Below are positions 14,683 to 22,609 of a stretch of 64,000 bases of DNA, piece after piece. The stretch spans positions 62,001-126,000 of the forward strand of contig JAGBCB010000018.1 in NCBI GenBank assembly GCA_017938145.1, read 5' to 3'. This DNA comes from Lachnospiraceae bacterium. GTDB lineage: Bacteria > Bacillota > Clostridia > Lachnospirales > Lachnospiraceae. The number at the start of each line of letters is the position of its first letter. The stretch's first letter is position 1. Both the position numbers and the translations under genes were made by a program. The notes beneath the pieces are model-generated. The model was not told the DNA's origin. It saw nothing but the letters and a program-made list of their open reading frames with translations, and made no database searches.

Positions 14683-14765
14683 TGCGTACGAAGAAGTACG
14701 CAAAGTTCCGCTACCTCATTGGGGAATTCAATTTCCCCAAATAACTCCCCAACTTTTCCCCAAAG
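14683..14765. repeat. Inverted repeats near the tsf end, putative integrase arm sites
   Basis: TGCGTAC/GTACGCA (14683-14702) form a perfect 7-bp inverted repeat. Next, TTGGGGAA (14719-14726) faces TTTCCCCAA (14732-14740), and two more CCCCAA copies follow at 14747-14752 and 14758-14763. The same motif occurs at the integrase end. Confidence 0.5.
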
Positions 14766-14819
14766 CTGGCGATAAATATGATAACTTACGATAATTTATG
14801 GACTCTCATTTTTTCCACT

Positions 14820-14865
14820 AAAAAACCCCTGAAAATACCGAAATATCGGCACTTTCAAGGGTTTT
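14820..14865 (-). terminator. Terminator downstream of tsf
   Basis: Arms AAAACCCCTGAAA (14822-14834) and TTTCAAGGGTTTT (14853-14865) pair with one mismatch; a smaller CCGA/TCGG hairpin is in the loop. On the minus strand the stem is followed by T. It lies inside the element, so tsf now ends on a terminator supplied by the element. Confidence 0.7.
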
Positions 14866-14893
14866 GACATATCTTTTTAAACTAACTCAAAAG

Positions 14894-14931
14894 TCGCATT
14901 ACATTCCCATCTGCTTTGCAACTTCTTCTGC
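14894..14931. repeat. Right attachment-site copy within the tsf 3' end
   Basis: This stretch covers the tsf stop codon and the last codons and matches 183-220. The EF-Ts C-terminus remains intact (ending MGM), as expected when an element inserts at a gene's 3' end and keeps that gene functional. Confidence 0.65.
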
Positions 14932-15831
14932 AAAGTTTTCTTCCTTCTTTTCGATACCTTCGCCGGTTTCGAAACGAACGAATCTCTTAACAGCAAGTGT
15001 GCAGCCTTCAGCCTTTGCTACGGAAGCAATGTACTGACCAACTGTCATTTCGCCATCCTTAACGTATACCTGGTCAACTAAGCAGATTTCCTTGAGCTGC
15101 TTGTTGATACGGCCGTTAATCATGCCATCGATAACCTTTTCTGGCTTCTGGGATTCCTTAGGATCGTTCATAATCTGAGCCTTAAGGATTTCCTTTTCGT
15201 GCTCGATGTAATCTGCGGAAACTTCAGACTTATCAACATACTTAGGGTTCATAGCTGCAATCTGCATTGCTACGTCCTTAGCGCAAGTCTTAGTAGCGTC
15301 TGTGCAAGCACCTTCCATCTCAACTAAGATAGCGATTCTGCCGTTTGCATGGATGTAGGATTCAACAAAGCCGTTTGCTGCAACGAACTTTTCGAATCTT
15401 CTGATGTTCATGTTTTCACCGATAACTGCGATCTGAGCAGCGAGCTCTTCCTTAACGGTCTTGGATGGATCTAACTCCCAAGCTTCTGCTAAGAATGCAT
15501 CGATGTCTGTTGCGTTTGTCTTAGCTGCCTGAGCTGCAACTTCTGCAACATAGCCACGGAACTTGTCGTTCTTTGCAACGAAGTCTGTTTCGGAGTTAAC
15601 TTCTACGATGGAAGCAACCTGGTTGTCTGCGCTAACGTTAGTTGCACAGATACCTTCTGCTGCAATTCTGTCAGCCTTCTTAGCTGCCTTTGCAAGACCC
15701 TTTTCTCTTAATATTTCTACTGCCTTATCCATATCGCCGTCAGCTTCTGCAAGAGCCTTCTTACAGTCCATAACACCAGCGCCTGTCATCTGTCTTAACT
15801 TCATAGCGTCCTTTGCGGATACTTCTGCCAT
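14899..15831 (-). CDS. tsf: Translation elongation factor Ts
   Basis: The 310-residue protein is EF-Ts, the nucleotide exchange factor that restores EF-Tu-GTP during elongation. The N-terminal UBA-like domain has MKLRQMTGAGVMDCKKAL, followed by the EF-Tu contact segment TDFVAKND and the two core subdomains. The length is normal. The start codon has AAGGAGG upstream. It forms the rpsB-tsf pair (89-bp gap). In many Firmicutes pyrH and frr follow tsf; here the mobile element follows directly. Confidence 0.98.
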   Translation of the reverse strand: MAEVSAKDAMKLRQMTGAGVMDCKKALAEADGDMDKAVEILREKGLAKAAKKADRIAAEGICATNVSADNQVASIVEVNSETDFVAKNDKFRGYVAEVAAQAAKTNATDIDAFLAEAWELDPSKTVKEELAAQIAVIGENMNIRRFEKFVAANGFVESYIHANGRIAILVEMEGACTDATKTCAKDVAMQIAAMNPKYVDKSEVSADYIEHEKEILKAQIMNDPKESQKPEKVIDGMINGRINKQLKEICLVDQVYVKDGEMTVGQYIASVAKAEGCTLAVKRFVRFETGEGIEKKEENFAEEVAKQMGM

Positions 15832-15920
15832 AATAATTTCCTCCTTGTTTTTTGTGATTTAATCTCAATAATCCTCTGCCGCTTGGGCAGAGGATTTTAG
15901 TTTCAGTTCAAACTTAGGAA

Positions 15921-16652
15921 TTACTCAGCATCAGCCTCTGTAGCTTCTACAGGAGCATCAACAAGCTCTTCACCCTGGTTAGCTTCGATAACAGCGTCTG
16001 CCATCTTAGCAACGATTAACTTAACGGCACGGATAGCGTCGTCATTACCTGGGATTACGAAATCTAATTCTTCCGGATCACAGTTAGTATCTGCGATACC
16101 GATGAGTGGAATACCAAGTGCATGTGCTTCCTGTACACAGATTCTTTCCTTCTTAGGGTCAACAACGAAGATTGCATCCGGAATCTTCTTCATGTTCTTG
16201 ATACCGCCAAGGTTCTTTTCTAACTTATCCCATTCCTTCTTGATTTCGATAACTTCCTTCTTAGGAAGAACGTCGAATGTGCCGTCTTCAGACATCTTTT
16301 CGATTGCCTTTAATCTGGCGATTCTGGACTGGATTGTCTTGAAGTTGGTAAGCATACCACCAAGCCATCTTTCGTTAACGTAGAACATACCGCAACGCTC
16401 TGCTTCGGACTTTACGGAATCCTGAGCCTGCTTCTTTGTACCAACGAAAAGAACAGTACCACCGTTTGCTGCAATATCCTTGATTGCATAGTAAGCTTCG
16501 TCAACCTTACCTACGGACTTCTGAAGGTCGATGATGTAGATACCATTTCTCTCTGTGTAGATGTATGGAGCCATCTTAGGGTTCCATCTTCTTGTCTGAT
16601 GACCAAAATGTACACCAGCTTCTAATAACTGCTTCATAGAAATAACGCTCAT
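15921..16652 (-). CDS. rpsB: 30S ribosomal protein S2
   Basis: The 243-residue ribosomal protein S2 begins with the family start [27 protein letters not shown] and contains FVGTKKQAQ and [20 protein letters not shown]. An acidic C-terminal tail is present. I chose ATG 16652, which is 7 nt after GGAGGT and matches the family start; the longer frame adds four residues. It is transcribed with tsf from the promoter at 16808-16836 and has a structured leader. Confidence 0.98.
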   Translation of the reverse strand: MSVISMKQLLEAGVHFGHQTRRWNPKMAPYIYTERNGIYIIDLQKSVGKVDEAYYAIKDIAANGGTVLFVGTKKQAQDSVKSEAERCGMFYVNERWLGGMLTNFKTIQSRIARLKAIEKMSEDGTFDVLPKKEVIEIKKEWDKLEKNLGGIKNMKKIPDAIFVVDPKKERICVQEAHALGIPLIGIADTNCDPEELDFVIPGNDDAIRAVKLIVAKMADAVIEANQGEELVDAPVEATEADAE

Positions 16653-16801
16653 GTTTTTTACCTCCAATGGTTAAATTCTTCCGCATACTTCTTATTGCAA
16701 CCAGACCGGATAATGTACGGTTCCGTAATACCGTTTTCTCCGGCACCCTGTCCGCAATCGGTATGCGTGATTTGTCATGGGCACCATTGCCCACGCACAC
16801 G
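16653..16801 (-). promoter_or_regulatory. Structured 5' leader of rpsB
   Basis: The roughly 150-nt leader can fold. GGGCA/TGCCC forms a tight stem inside GCGTG/CACGC; CCGGA/TCCGG encloses ACGGT/ACCGT. Ribosomal protein operons are often controlled by the protein binding such leaders; binding of S2 is a guess here. Confidence 0.4.
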
Positions 16802-16807
16802 TAAATC

Positions 16808-16836
16808 ATAATAACACAGGTGACTCAATAATGCAA
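16808..16836 (-). promoter_or_regulatory. Sigma-A-like promoter of rpsB-tsf
   Basis: TTGCAT (16836-16831) and TATTAT (16813-16808) on the minus strand are 17 bp apart. Confidence 0.75.
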
Positions 16837-16853
16837 GTACTTTTTTCATAAAA

Positions 16854-16887
16854 TATGGCATCAAAACATTTTTGCTTTGATGCCATA
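16854..16887 (-). terminator. Terminator of the flagellar superoperon
   Basis: TATGGCATCAAA and TTTGATGCCATA pair over 12 bp around a short loop, with ATTTTATG following on the minus strand. The stem begins 4 bp past the last gene of the operon. Confidence 0.75.
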
Positions 16888-16890
16888 CTA

Positions 16891-17568
16891 TTATCTTCCT
16901 GTAATTATTTTAGCCATTTCCTTATATGACATATCACTGGATATCTCATAAGTACCAATATTAATAAAATCGGTAAGGTCGCGGCTGATTAAATACTGTC
17001 TAAAGTCATCCGCTTCTTTTATAACACCTGCAGCTTCCATCTGCTCACAAACCATCGATGCTGAATTGCCCCGCTCTACCACAATTGTAGCCGTAACAAC
17101 CGTATCCGGTGTCTTGGTAGGCACAGGTTCTTCTGTCGGTACCGGTGTACTGGTAGGTGTCGGAGTACTGGTAGGTACCGGTGTTGGCGTATTGGTTAGT
17201 GTTGGCACCGGCGTAGGCGTCGTAGTTGGCTCAGGCGTAGCCGTGGCAATCGGTGTCGGTGCTACGGTAAGCGTAGGAACCGGTGGATCAGTAGGTAAAG
17301 GCTCGTTTGTAGGTGTAGGAACCGGTGTTTTTTCAGTTCCCGGGATTTCTACCGTATAAAGCGGTCCTGTTGGTGCAGGTGTTTCTTTATTTAGTAAATC
17401 TTTAATTCCAAGGGAAGAACCTTCTTCTTTTACATAACCGAGTTCTTCTGCTCTTTTTATAATGTCTTCATCGCTGGGTTCCTTAGGACCTGCAATAATA
17501 AATACAAGTGATGTAATTAAAATTCCAAGGCCAAGCCCCCGCAAATAATATTTTCGTTTCATACGCAA
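16891..17568 (-). CDS. MltG-like protein without catalytic domain
   Basis: This 225-residue membrane-anchored protein has an N-terminal basic start and one membrane segment (GLGILITSLVFIIAG). A long Thr/Pro spacer follows (about 65-150, many TPTPVPT-type repeats), then a C-terminal domain similar to the N-terminal LysM-like part of MltG/YceG lytic transglycosylases (VERGNSASMVCEQMEAAGVI, IGTYEISSDMSYKEMAKIITG). The transglycosylase core with its catalytic Glu is absent. It may bind peptidoglycan outside the cell. It is the last gene of the flagellar operon. The spacer resembles that of the element lipoprotein. Confidence 0.75.
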   Translation of the reverse strand: MRMKRKYYLRGLGLGILITSLVFIIAGPKEPSDEDIIKRAEELGYVKEEGSSLGIKDLLNKETPAPTGPLYTVEIPGTEKTPVPTPTNEPLPTDPPVPTLTVAPTPIATATPEPTTTPTPVPTLTNTPTPVPTSTPTPTSTPVPTEEPVPTKTPDTVVTATIVVERGNSASMVCEQMEAAGVIKEADDFRQYLISRDLTDFINIGTYEISSDMSYKEMAKIITGR

Positions 17569-17586
17569 AGTTCTTTCTAAAATATT

Positions 17587-18315
17587 TTATGCTCCGTAAA
17601 GGTCAATAATTAACTTTACTTCGCCCTGTCCCATTCCCATGGCTTTGGAAATTTCAAGAACACTTTTTCCTTGCTTGTGCATCTTCAAAACTTCCTCTTT
17701 CTGACTGTCTGCCTGAAGCATTTCAGCAAACTCCAGCTGTCCGTCGGACTGGTTTTCAACAGCCTTTACCGGTTCCTGCGGTTTTGTCTTTGTTGTGGAA
17801 GCCGCTTTTGCAGTTGTTTTCTTTGGCTCAGACTTTTTTTGTTTTACTACACTCGTAGAACCTCCGGAATTATCTGCTTTCATTGTAGACTTTATTTGTT
17901 TTGTTAACTTTATTACATCCTCAATAACATCCTGAAATTCTTGTTTTTCCTGTTCAAACTGCTGAACTGTCTGTTTAATTTCATCTTCCTTTTGATTTAA
18001 CATATCATAAAGAAATACAACTTCTTTATGGTTTGCATCAATCTTTTCAATGATTTGTGCAGAAAAATCATTGACAGACATAATTTTTTCATTGGAAATT
18101 TTGCTTAAATAATCATCTGTCTTAATTACGGTTTCTTCGGACTTTTCTTCCAAAAGCTGCTCCGCATATTTTTTTATTTCTTCTTTTTGCAATTCTAACG
18201 CCTCATCCTGAAGCAGTATTGCTGTATCTGTTTTCTCCTCTTTGCTCCCTACAAAACAGCTGGCAATTAAAATACCAATGCCAAGAAGGACAAAAATGAT
18301 TTCTACCGGTGACAT
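17587..18315 (-). CDS. DUF6115 family membrane protein
   Basis: The 242-residue protein has an N-terminal membrane helix (IIFVLLGIGILIASCFVG), a long coiled coil (about 30-150, rich in Glu, Lys and Gln), a Lys/Ala/Thr linker and a C-terminal helix-turn-helix-like DUF6115 segment (LKMHKQGKSVLEISKAMGMGQGEVKLIIDL). DUF6115 proteins recur at this place in clostridial flagellar operons; function unknown. The HTH end could bind DNA near the membrane or a protein partner. Confidence 0.75.
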   Translation of the reverse strand: MSPVEIIFVLLGIGILIASCFVGSKEEKTDTAILLQDEALELQKEEIKKYAEQLLEEKSEETVIKTDDYLSKISNEKIMSVNDFSAQIIEKIDANHKEVVFLYDMLNQKEDEIKQTVQQFEQEKQEFQDVIEDVIKLTKQIKSTMKADNSGGSTSVVKQKKSEPKKTTAKAASTTKTKPQEPVKAVENQSDGQLEFAEMLQADSQKEEVLKMHKQGKSVLEISKAMGMGQGEVKLIIDLYGA

Positions 18316-18328
18316 AGGACTCTCCCCA

Positions 18329-18646
18329 TTAAATTGTTATTTCAAATGTACATCCGTACAATTTTTTTCTATCCTCTTTTTCCTGCTCTTCCCGCTTTTT
18401 CCGCTCTTTCTCCTGCTGCTGGGAATATGCATTGTTGCCTTTTTCTTTTGCATCATACTTGAAAGGAGTTTCGTCTTTCTGGTCCGCCTTTTCCGTCCGC
18501 TGCATTTTTTGCTCTGTTTGCTGTTGGACAGTACCGGCAATCTGTGCCTGCTGGGAACTTTCCTTTTGCATCTGGGCAGTACGAAGCAGGGACACTTCCT
18601 GGGATTTTGGCACCATAGCCAAAGCTTCATATGGAGTAATTGCCAT
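18329..18646 (-). CDS. Small charged protein of the flagellar operon
   Basis: Not recognised. The protein is 105 residues, Gln/Lys/Glu-rich (QQAQIAGTVQQQTEQKMQ, EKERKKREEQEKEDRKKL) and likely helical and soluble. It lies between fapA and the DUF6115 gene, with short gaps, in the same direction. The ATG has AGGAGGCG upstream. A role as a small assembly factor is only implied by position. Confidence 0.7.
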   Translation of the reverse strand: MAITPYEALAMVPKSQEVSLLRTAQMQKESSQQAQIAGTVQQQTEQKMQRTEKADQKDETPFKYDAKEKGNNAYSQQQEKERKKREEQEKEDRKKLYGCTFEITI

Positions 18647-18679
18647 AAAAACGCCTCCTTTCTGATATGCTGCTATCTT

Positions 18680-20281
18680 TTAATAACTTTCAATCTTTAC
18701 ATCGCCCTCTGCCTTAACAAAACGGCAATATGAAGTTTCATTTTTAACATAGTATACCGCGTTGGAAATAGTAAGCTTTACTCCCGGGTGAGCTGTACTG
18801 CTTACTTTTACAATACCGCCTTCGTAATTATCAATGGACTCTTTTAAAACCTTCATACGTTCCACGATTTCTTCTTCATATTTTTCCATTCTTTCTTTAG
18901 CCTCATTGGCTTTTTTAAACTGAAGAAGCTTGTCCGGAGGAAGCTTTTCTCCCAGCTTGATTCTCTTTGCAAGAGCCATCAACACCTGAAGATTTTTTTC
19001 CTGTTCGTCTTTAATATTTTCCTGTTCCTTGCCAAGTTCATGATACTCGGTAATGATTGCAGGCTCAATACCAACTTCAATATTGGTAGAAGTTCCCATG
19101 GAGGAGCCGATGGTCTTTGCAGAAACCATGGAGCCGGAGCGGATTACGCCTCCGGTAATAAAGCCCTTTTTACCATCAACGGTAACGTCTCCTTTGGCAG
19201 AAACATTACTATGCATAATGGCATCGGCAGAAACATATCCGCCGGCTTCTACGGTCGCACTTTCGATAAATCTTGAAATGACATTACCGTTTGCATGTAA
19301 AACTCCTCGGTCCATACCCTGGATTCCACGCTTTAAGATAATGTGACCGCCTGCTCTTAAGTTGGCACCTTCCACCACACCTTCTACAACAATATCTCCT
19401 TTTGCGATAATGCTGAATCCGGCTAATACGTTACCATGAACAAGAACATTACCTTCATATTCAATGTCACCGGTGGAAGTATCTACATTGGCAGGTACTT
19501 CATACATATTTGATACAAAAATCTGCTCTCCCTCAACAGTTGCATGTCCGTTTACTTCGGAATATGCTTTTAATCCGTCTTCGGAAAGCTTTATGTTTTT
19601 ACCAACTCTTAAAATTCTTTGTTTTACCTTTACAGGACGAAGTAAACCGCCGCAAACATCAATCCCCGGTTTACCCTGTACTGCCGGTTTTAATTCTGCC
19701 AGTAAATCTCCGGCAGAAACTGTACTGATCATATCCAAATGGTGGAAGTCTACGCTACCGTCTTCATTTACTCGTGGTTTTTGGGTAAGGTCCGTATTAA
19801 AGAAATATGTAATTTCTGCATCAGAGCCTTCTACCTGTCTGGTAGCTTCTGCAAGAATAACATAATCAGTATATTGTCTGTTCTCTAAAAAATCAGCAAT
19901 GTTTGCTTCTGCAACACCGTATTTCACACCGGAACGGATCATTTCGGAAACAATATCCTCTTTATCAAGCAAACGTCCCCCTTCGGACGGAGGATAAAAC
20001 CGTCCTCTGGCAACTAAACGTTCCCCTGTAATATAAACAATAACTGTTTCATTTACCGGAGGAATCTGTTCCTGCTTAATTAAAACGTCACGAACAGCAA
20101 GTAACGGCTTTTTTAATTCTTCGCGGACCATTACTTTTTCATAGCCACCTAAAATGACTTTATCTAAATAGGTTTCCACTTCATCGATAATAAGATTTCT
20201 TCCACCATCCACCGGCGGGTATAAGGTAAGGAATGTTCCGTTTGGACGTACACTCAACTTTACATAAGCACTCTTTGCCAT
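18680..20281 (-). CDS. FapA family protein (DUF342)
   Basis: The 533-residue protein has the FapA layout: an N-terminal domain, a central right-handed beta-helix with hexapeptide-like steps (GDIEYEGNVLVHGNVLAGFSII, GDIVVEGVVEGANLRAGGHI), and a C-terminal helical part with coiled coil (KANEAKERMEKYEEEIVERM). FapA proteins are cytoplasmic, abundant in Clostridia, with polymer-forming features and no settled role. It follows the sigma factor gene by 9 bp. Confidence 0.88.
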   Translation of the reverse strand: MAKSAYVKLSVRPNGTFLTLYPPVDGGRNLIIDEVETYLDKVILGGYEKVMVREELKKPLLAVRDVLIKQEQIPPVNETVIVYITGERLVARGRFYPPSEGGRLLDKEDIVSEMIRSGVKYGVAEANIADFLENRQYTDYVILAEATRQVEGSDAEITYFFNTDLTQKPRVNEDGSVDFHHLDMISTVSAGDLLAELKPAVQGKPGIDVCGGLLRPVKVKQRILRVGKNIKLSEDGLKAYSEVNGHATVEGEQIFVSNMYEVPANVDTSTGDIEYEGNVLVHGNVLAGFSIIAKGDIVVEGVVEGANLRAGGHIILKRGIQGMDRGVLHANGNVISRFIESATVEAGGYVSADAIMHSNVSAKGDVTVDGKKGFITGGVIRSGSMVSAKTIGSSMGTSTNIEVGIEPAIITEYHELGKEQENIKDEQEKNLQVLMALAKRIKLGEKLPPDKLLQFKKANEAKERMEKYEEEIVERMKVLKESIDNYEGGIVKVSSTAHPGVKLTISNAVYYVKNETSYCRFVKAEGDVKIESY

Positions 20282-20290
20282 TATATCCTC

Positions 20291-21061
20291 CTAAAAAAAC
20301 AATTCAATATTTGCACCAAGTTTTAAACGAAGCTTTTGGATTGCCTTGGTATGCAGCTGCGAAATTCTGGATTCGGAAACTTCCAGTACTGCACTGATTT
20401 CCTTTAATGTTAACTCTTCGTAATAATATAAAAGAATAACCTTTTTTTCTTTTTCTGTTAGTGATTCCAGAGTATCCAAAAGAATCTGCCGGATTTCCTG
20501 CTTTTCATAAATCTGCTCCGGCTGATGATATTCTTCTGCACCATCGGCAATAGAACTAATACCGCCTTCGTTTCCCTGTTCCATGTAATCGTCCAAGGAC
20601 ACAAGACCAGCAGCTTTTGTCTGAGCCTGCCAGGAATCCAGTTCATCTACCGAAATTTCCAGTTCTCTTGCTATTTCTTCATCGGTAGCAAGGCGTCCTG
20701 TTTCTGCTTCGATTTTATTGTAAGCAGCATCAATACGCTTCTGCTTTTGACGTACCGTACGCGGAAGCCAGTCCATTTTACGGATTTGGTCTAAAATTGC
20801 ACCACGAATACGCAACGACGCATAGGTTTCAAACTTAACGCCTTTATCATAATCAAATTTATCAATTGCATCAATTAAACCAAAGGTACCGTACCCTACC
20901 AGATCGTCATATTCTACGTTATAGCCCAGATACATACTGAGTTTTCCCGCAACTATCTTAACGAGACCGGCATATTCGATTATTATTTTTTCACGCAGTT
21001 CAGCGCTTGGTTTTTTTGAAAATTCCAGCCAAAGTTTTTCTTTTTCCTCTTGATTCATCAA
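20291..21061 (-). CDS. fliA: Flagellar sigma factor sigma-28/SigD
   Basis: The 256-residue FliA/WhiG sigma factor directs RNA polymerase to late flagellar and chemotaxis promoters. Region 2 (YDDLVGYGTFGLIDAIDKFD, FETYASLRIRGAILDQIR), region 3 (ATDEEIARELEISVDELD) and region 4 (TLKEISAVLEVSESRISQLHTKAIQKL) are all present. Position near the end of the operon, as in Bacillus sigD, means its level depends on full-length transcription. No flgM anti-sigma gene is in the window. Confidence 0.95.
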   Translation of the reverse strand: MMNQEEKEKLWLEFSKKPSAELREKIIIEYAGLVKIVAGKLSMYLGYNVEYDDLVGYGTFGLIDAIDKFDYDKGVKFETYASLRIRGAILDQIRKMDWLPRTVRQKQKRIDAAYNKIEAETGRLATDEEIARELEISVDELDSWQAQTKAAGLVSLDDYMEQGNEGGISSIADGAEEYHQPEQIYEKQEIRQILLDTLESLTEKEKKVILLYYYEELTLKEISAVLEVSESRISQLHTKAIQKLRLKLGANIELFF

Positions 21062-21090
21062 CCTTCGACCATGCCTTTCTCACAAACTCG

Positions 21091-21405
21091 CTATTCTAAC
21101 GAAATATTTTCATCTAAATCAGCGGTAGTAACTTTTTGTGTTGCAATTTCTTCCTGTTCTGCCAATTCCTTCTGCTTTGCCTCATATTCTTCCTGCGCAA
21201 GTAATGCAGCACGTTCTTCTGCATCATGGTTAATGGAAAGAATAATTTTTTTTACAATCAAACCTAATATGTAAAATACAATTAGTGTTCCCAGCACAAG
21301 CAATAAAGTTTCCATCAAAGAAAACTTATATATGATACAGGCTATGCTAATAATGGAACCTGCAGAAAGCATGATAATCAAAGGGATGTTTCTTCCTTCT
21401 TCCAT
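21091..21405 (-). CDS. Small membrane protein of the flagellar operon
   Basis: Not recognised. The protein is 104 residues with two membrane segments (LIIMLSAGSIISIACIIYKF, METLLLVLGTLIVFYILGLI) followed by a charged helical tail (AEERAALLAQEEYEAKQKELAEQ). It lies between cheD and the sigma-28 gene; comparable small membrane genes occur at this place in related operons. It might influence the sigma factor or receptors, without direct evidence. Confidence 0.7.
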   Translation of the reverse strand: MEEGRNIPLIIMLSAGSIISIACIIYKFSLMETLLLVLGTLIVFYILGLIVKKIILSINHDAEERAALLAQEEYEAKQKELAEQEEIATQKVTTADLDENISLE

Positions 21406-21425
21406 GAGTCGCCCCTCCTTGGGAA

Positions 21426-21911
21426 TTAAATCTTATACGGTGTTTTGCCGACAGACTTTACTAAAAGTTCACCAGTCTCCGGATAAAATTCAATAGTTCT
21501 ACCGGAATTCTTTCCGGTATCTTCTGCAAGAATCGGTATATGAAGTTCCTGTAATTTTGCTTTTGTAGCCTCGACATTACGGTCACCTACCCGCAGCATG
21601 TCATTATCTGACTTAAATGCGAACATCTGGGCACCGCCTGCAATTTTAGCTACCAGGTTTCTGCGCACTGCTCCTAAGGCCAAAACACGCTGTAATAAAT
21701 CTTCTATACCGGTATCTGCAAATTTCGCTCTGTTTTCATTATTTTTTATTTTCGTACTGTCCGGCAGCATCACATGAACCATGCCACATATTTTTTGGGT
21801 CGGATCGTACAATACAACGCCTACACAAGACCCCAGTCCTAAGGTTGTAATTGCATCCGGCGGAAGACATACGTTCAACTCGGCCATACCGATTTTTATC
21901 ATATTTCCCAT
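21426..21911 (-). CDS. cheD: Chemoreceptor glutamine deamidase CheD
   Basis: The 161-residue CheD converts receptor Gln to Glu and binds CheC. The catalytic Cys is in TLGLGSCVGVVLYD and the catalytic His in GMVHVMLP; AKIAGGAQMF and GRTIEFYPETGELLVK are typical. The start is ATG 21911; an internal Met (MIKIGMAE) is an alternative. It follows cheC by 7 bp. Confidence 0.95.
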   Translation of the reverse strand: MGNMIKIGMAELNVCLPPDAITTLGLGSCVGVVLYDPTQKICGMVHVMLPDSTKIKNNENRAKFADTGIEDLLQRVLALGAVRRNLVAKIAGGAQMFAFKSDNDMLRVGDRNVEATKAKLQELHIPILAEDTGKNSGRTIEFYPETGELLVKSVGKTPYKI

Positions 21912-21918
21912 ACGTTTA

Positions 21919-22536
21919 TCATCCTATACCGAGAGAAGCCATAATCGCATCATAAGATGCCATGGTTGGAATCAGCAGGAAGTAACCGCCGATTTCATTC
22001 GCTGCATCCTCACCAAACTCAGCTTCAATCATCAATGCTTTATCTCCAAGCTTTCCGAACTCAATTGCAGGTACGCTAAGAATTGCACCGGCCATATCCA
22101 TAGCCATATACGGTACACTTGCCTGAATGGTAAGTCTTGTTAAATCAGACAGGGAAGAAAGGTACGCGCCTGTAATAATATTTCCGATTTCCTGTAAACA
22201 GGACATCTGCATTTCATCTAAGCTTCCGTTTCTGTCTACTTGCATAAACATCAGCTTTTCAATCAGATTATAAGCAGCCTCAATTTTCATGATAAACATC
22301 ATCATACCTTCCACATCTTCGGAAAGGGTTAAAAGAATGCCTACAACAATGGTTTCTTCTCCACCCACTGCCTGCGGAAGTTCATTAAAATCCAGTAATG
22401 CTGCCTTAGGAACCTTAATATCAACTTTTTGGTTCAACATTTTTGCCAGTGCTGTAGCTGCATTGCCGGAACCGATATTACCAATTTCACGTAAAACGTC
22501 AAATTGCATCTCATTAATTATCTGATTTTCTGCCAT
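21919..22536 (-). CDS. cheC: CheY-P phosphatase CheC
   Basis: The 205-residue protein has two copies of the CheC/CheX/FliY active-site helix: REIGNIGSGNAATAL and QEIGNIITGAYLSSL, both with the Glu-x-x-Asn pair. It dephosphorylates CheY-P and is stimulated by CheD, whose gene is next. Normal length. Confidence 0.95.
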   Translation of the reverse strand: MAENQIINEMQFDVLREIGNIGSGNAATALAKMLNQKVDIKVPKAALLDFNELPQAVGGEETIVVGILLTLSEDVEGMMMFIMKIEAAYNLIEKLMFMQVDRNGSLDEMQMSCLQEIGNIITGAYLSSLSDLTRLTIQASVPYMAMDMAGAILSVPAIEFGKLGDKALMIEAEFGEDAANEIGGYFLLIPTMASYDAIMASLGIG

Positions 22537-22569
22537 TAATAAGTCCCTTCCTTTTTATACATTGAACCA

Positions 22570-22603
22570 ACACAAGCCCGCCGGATAATCCGGCAGGCTG
22601 TGT
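22570..22603 (-). promoter_or_regulatory. Intra-operon hairpin between cheW and cheC
   Basis: ACACA, GCC and CCGGA pair in turn with TCCGG, GGC and TGTGT around a 3-base loop. No T-tract follows, so it is more likely an mRNA stability or processing element than a terminator. Confidence 0.5.
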
Positions 22604-22609
22604 ATTCTG

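Larger units (their letters stand above)
183..14893. mobile_element. Integrated element (~14.7 kb) at the 3' end of tsf
   Basis: The segment lies between a copy of the last ~38 bp of tsf at 183-220 and tsf itself at 14894-14931. A tyrosine integrase and an excisionase-like gene sit at one end, followed by a serine recombinase, regulators and genes of unknown function. It is AT-richer than the chromosomal part and interrupts an otherwise conserved housekeeping/flagellar region. The nearest family is the Tn916-type integrase/excisionase module. I see no relaxase, coupling protein, VirB4, capsid, portal or lysis gene, so it is better described as a small integrative mobilizable or satellite element, or a reduced remnant, than as a complete conjugative element or prophage. 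Boundaries are inferred from the repeat, not from an empty site. Confidence 0.75.

Noticed and set aside
16102..16383. Plus-strand frames opposite rpsB and tsf
   Set aside because: Antisense shadows of conserved genes.
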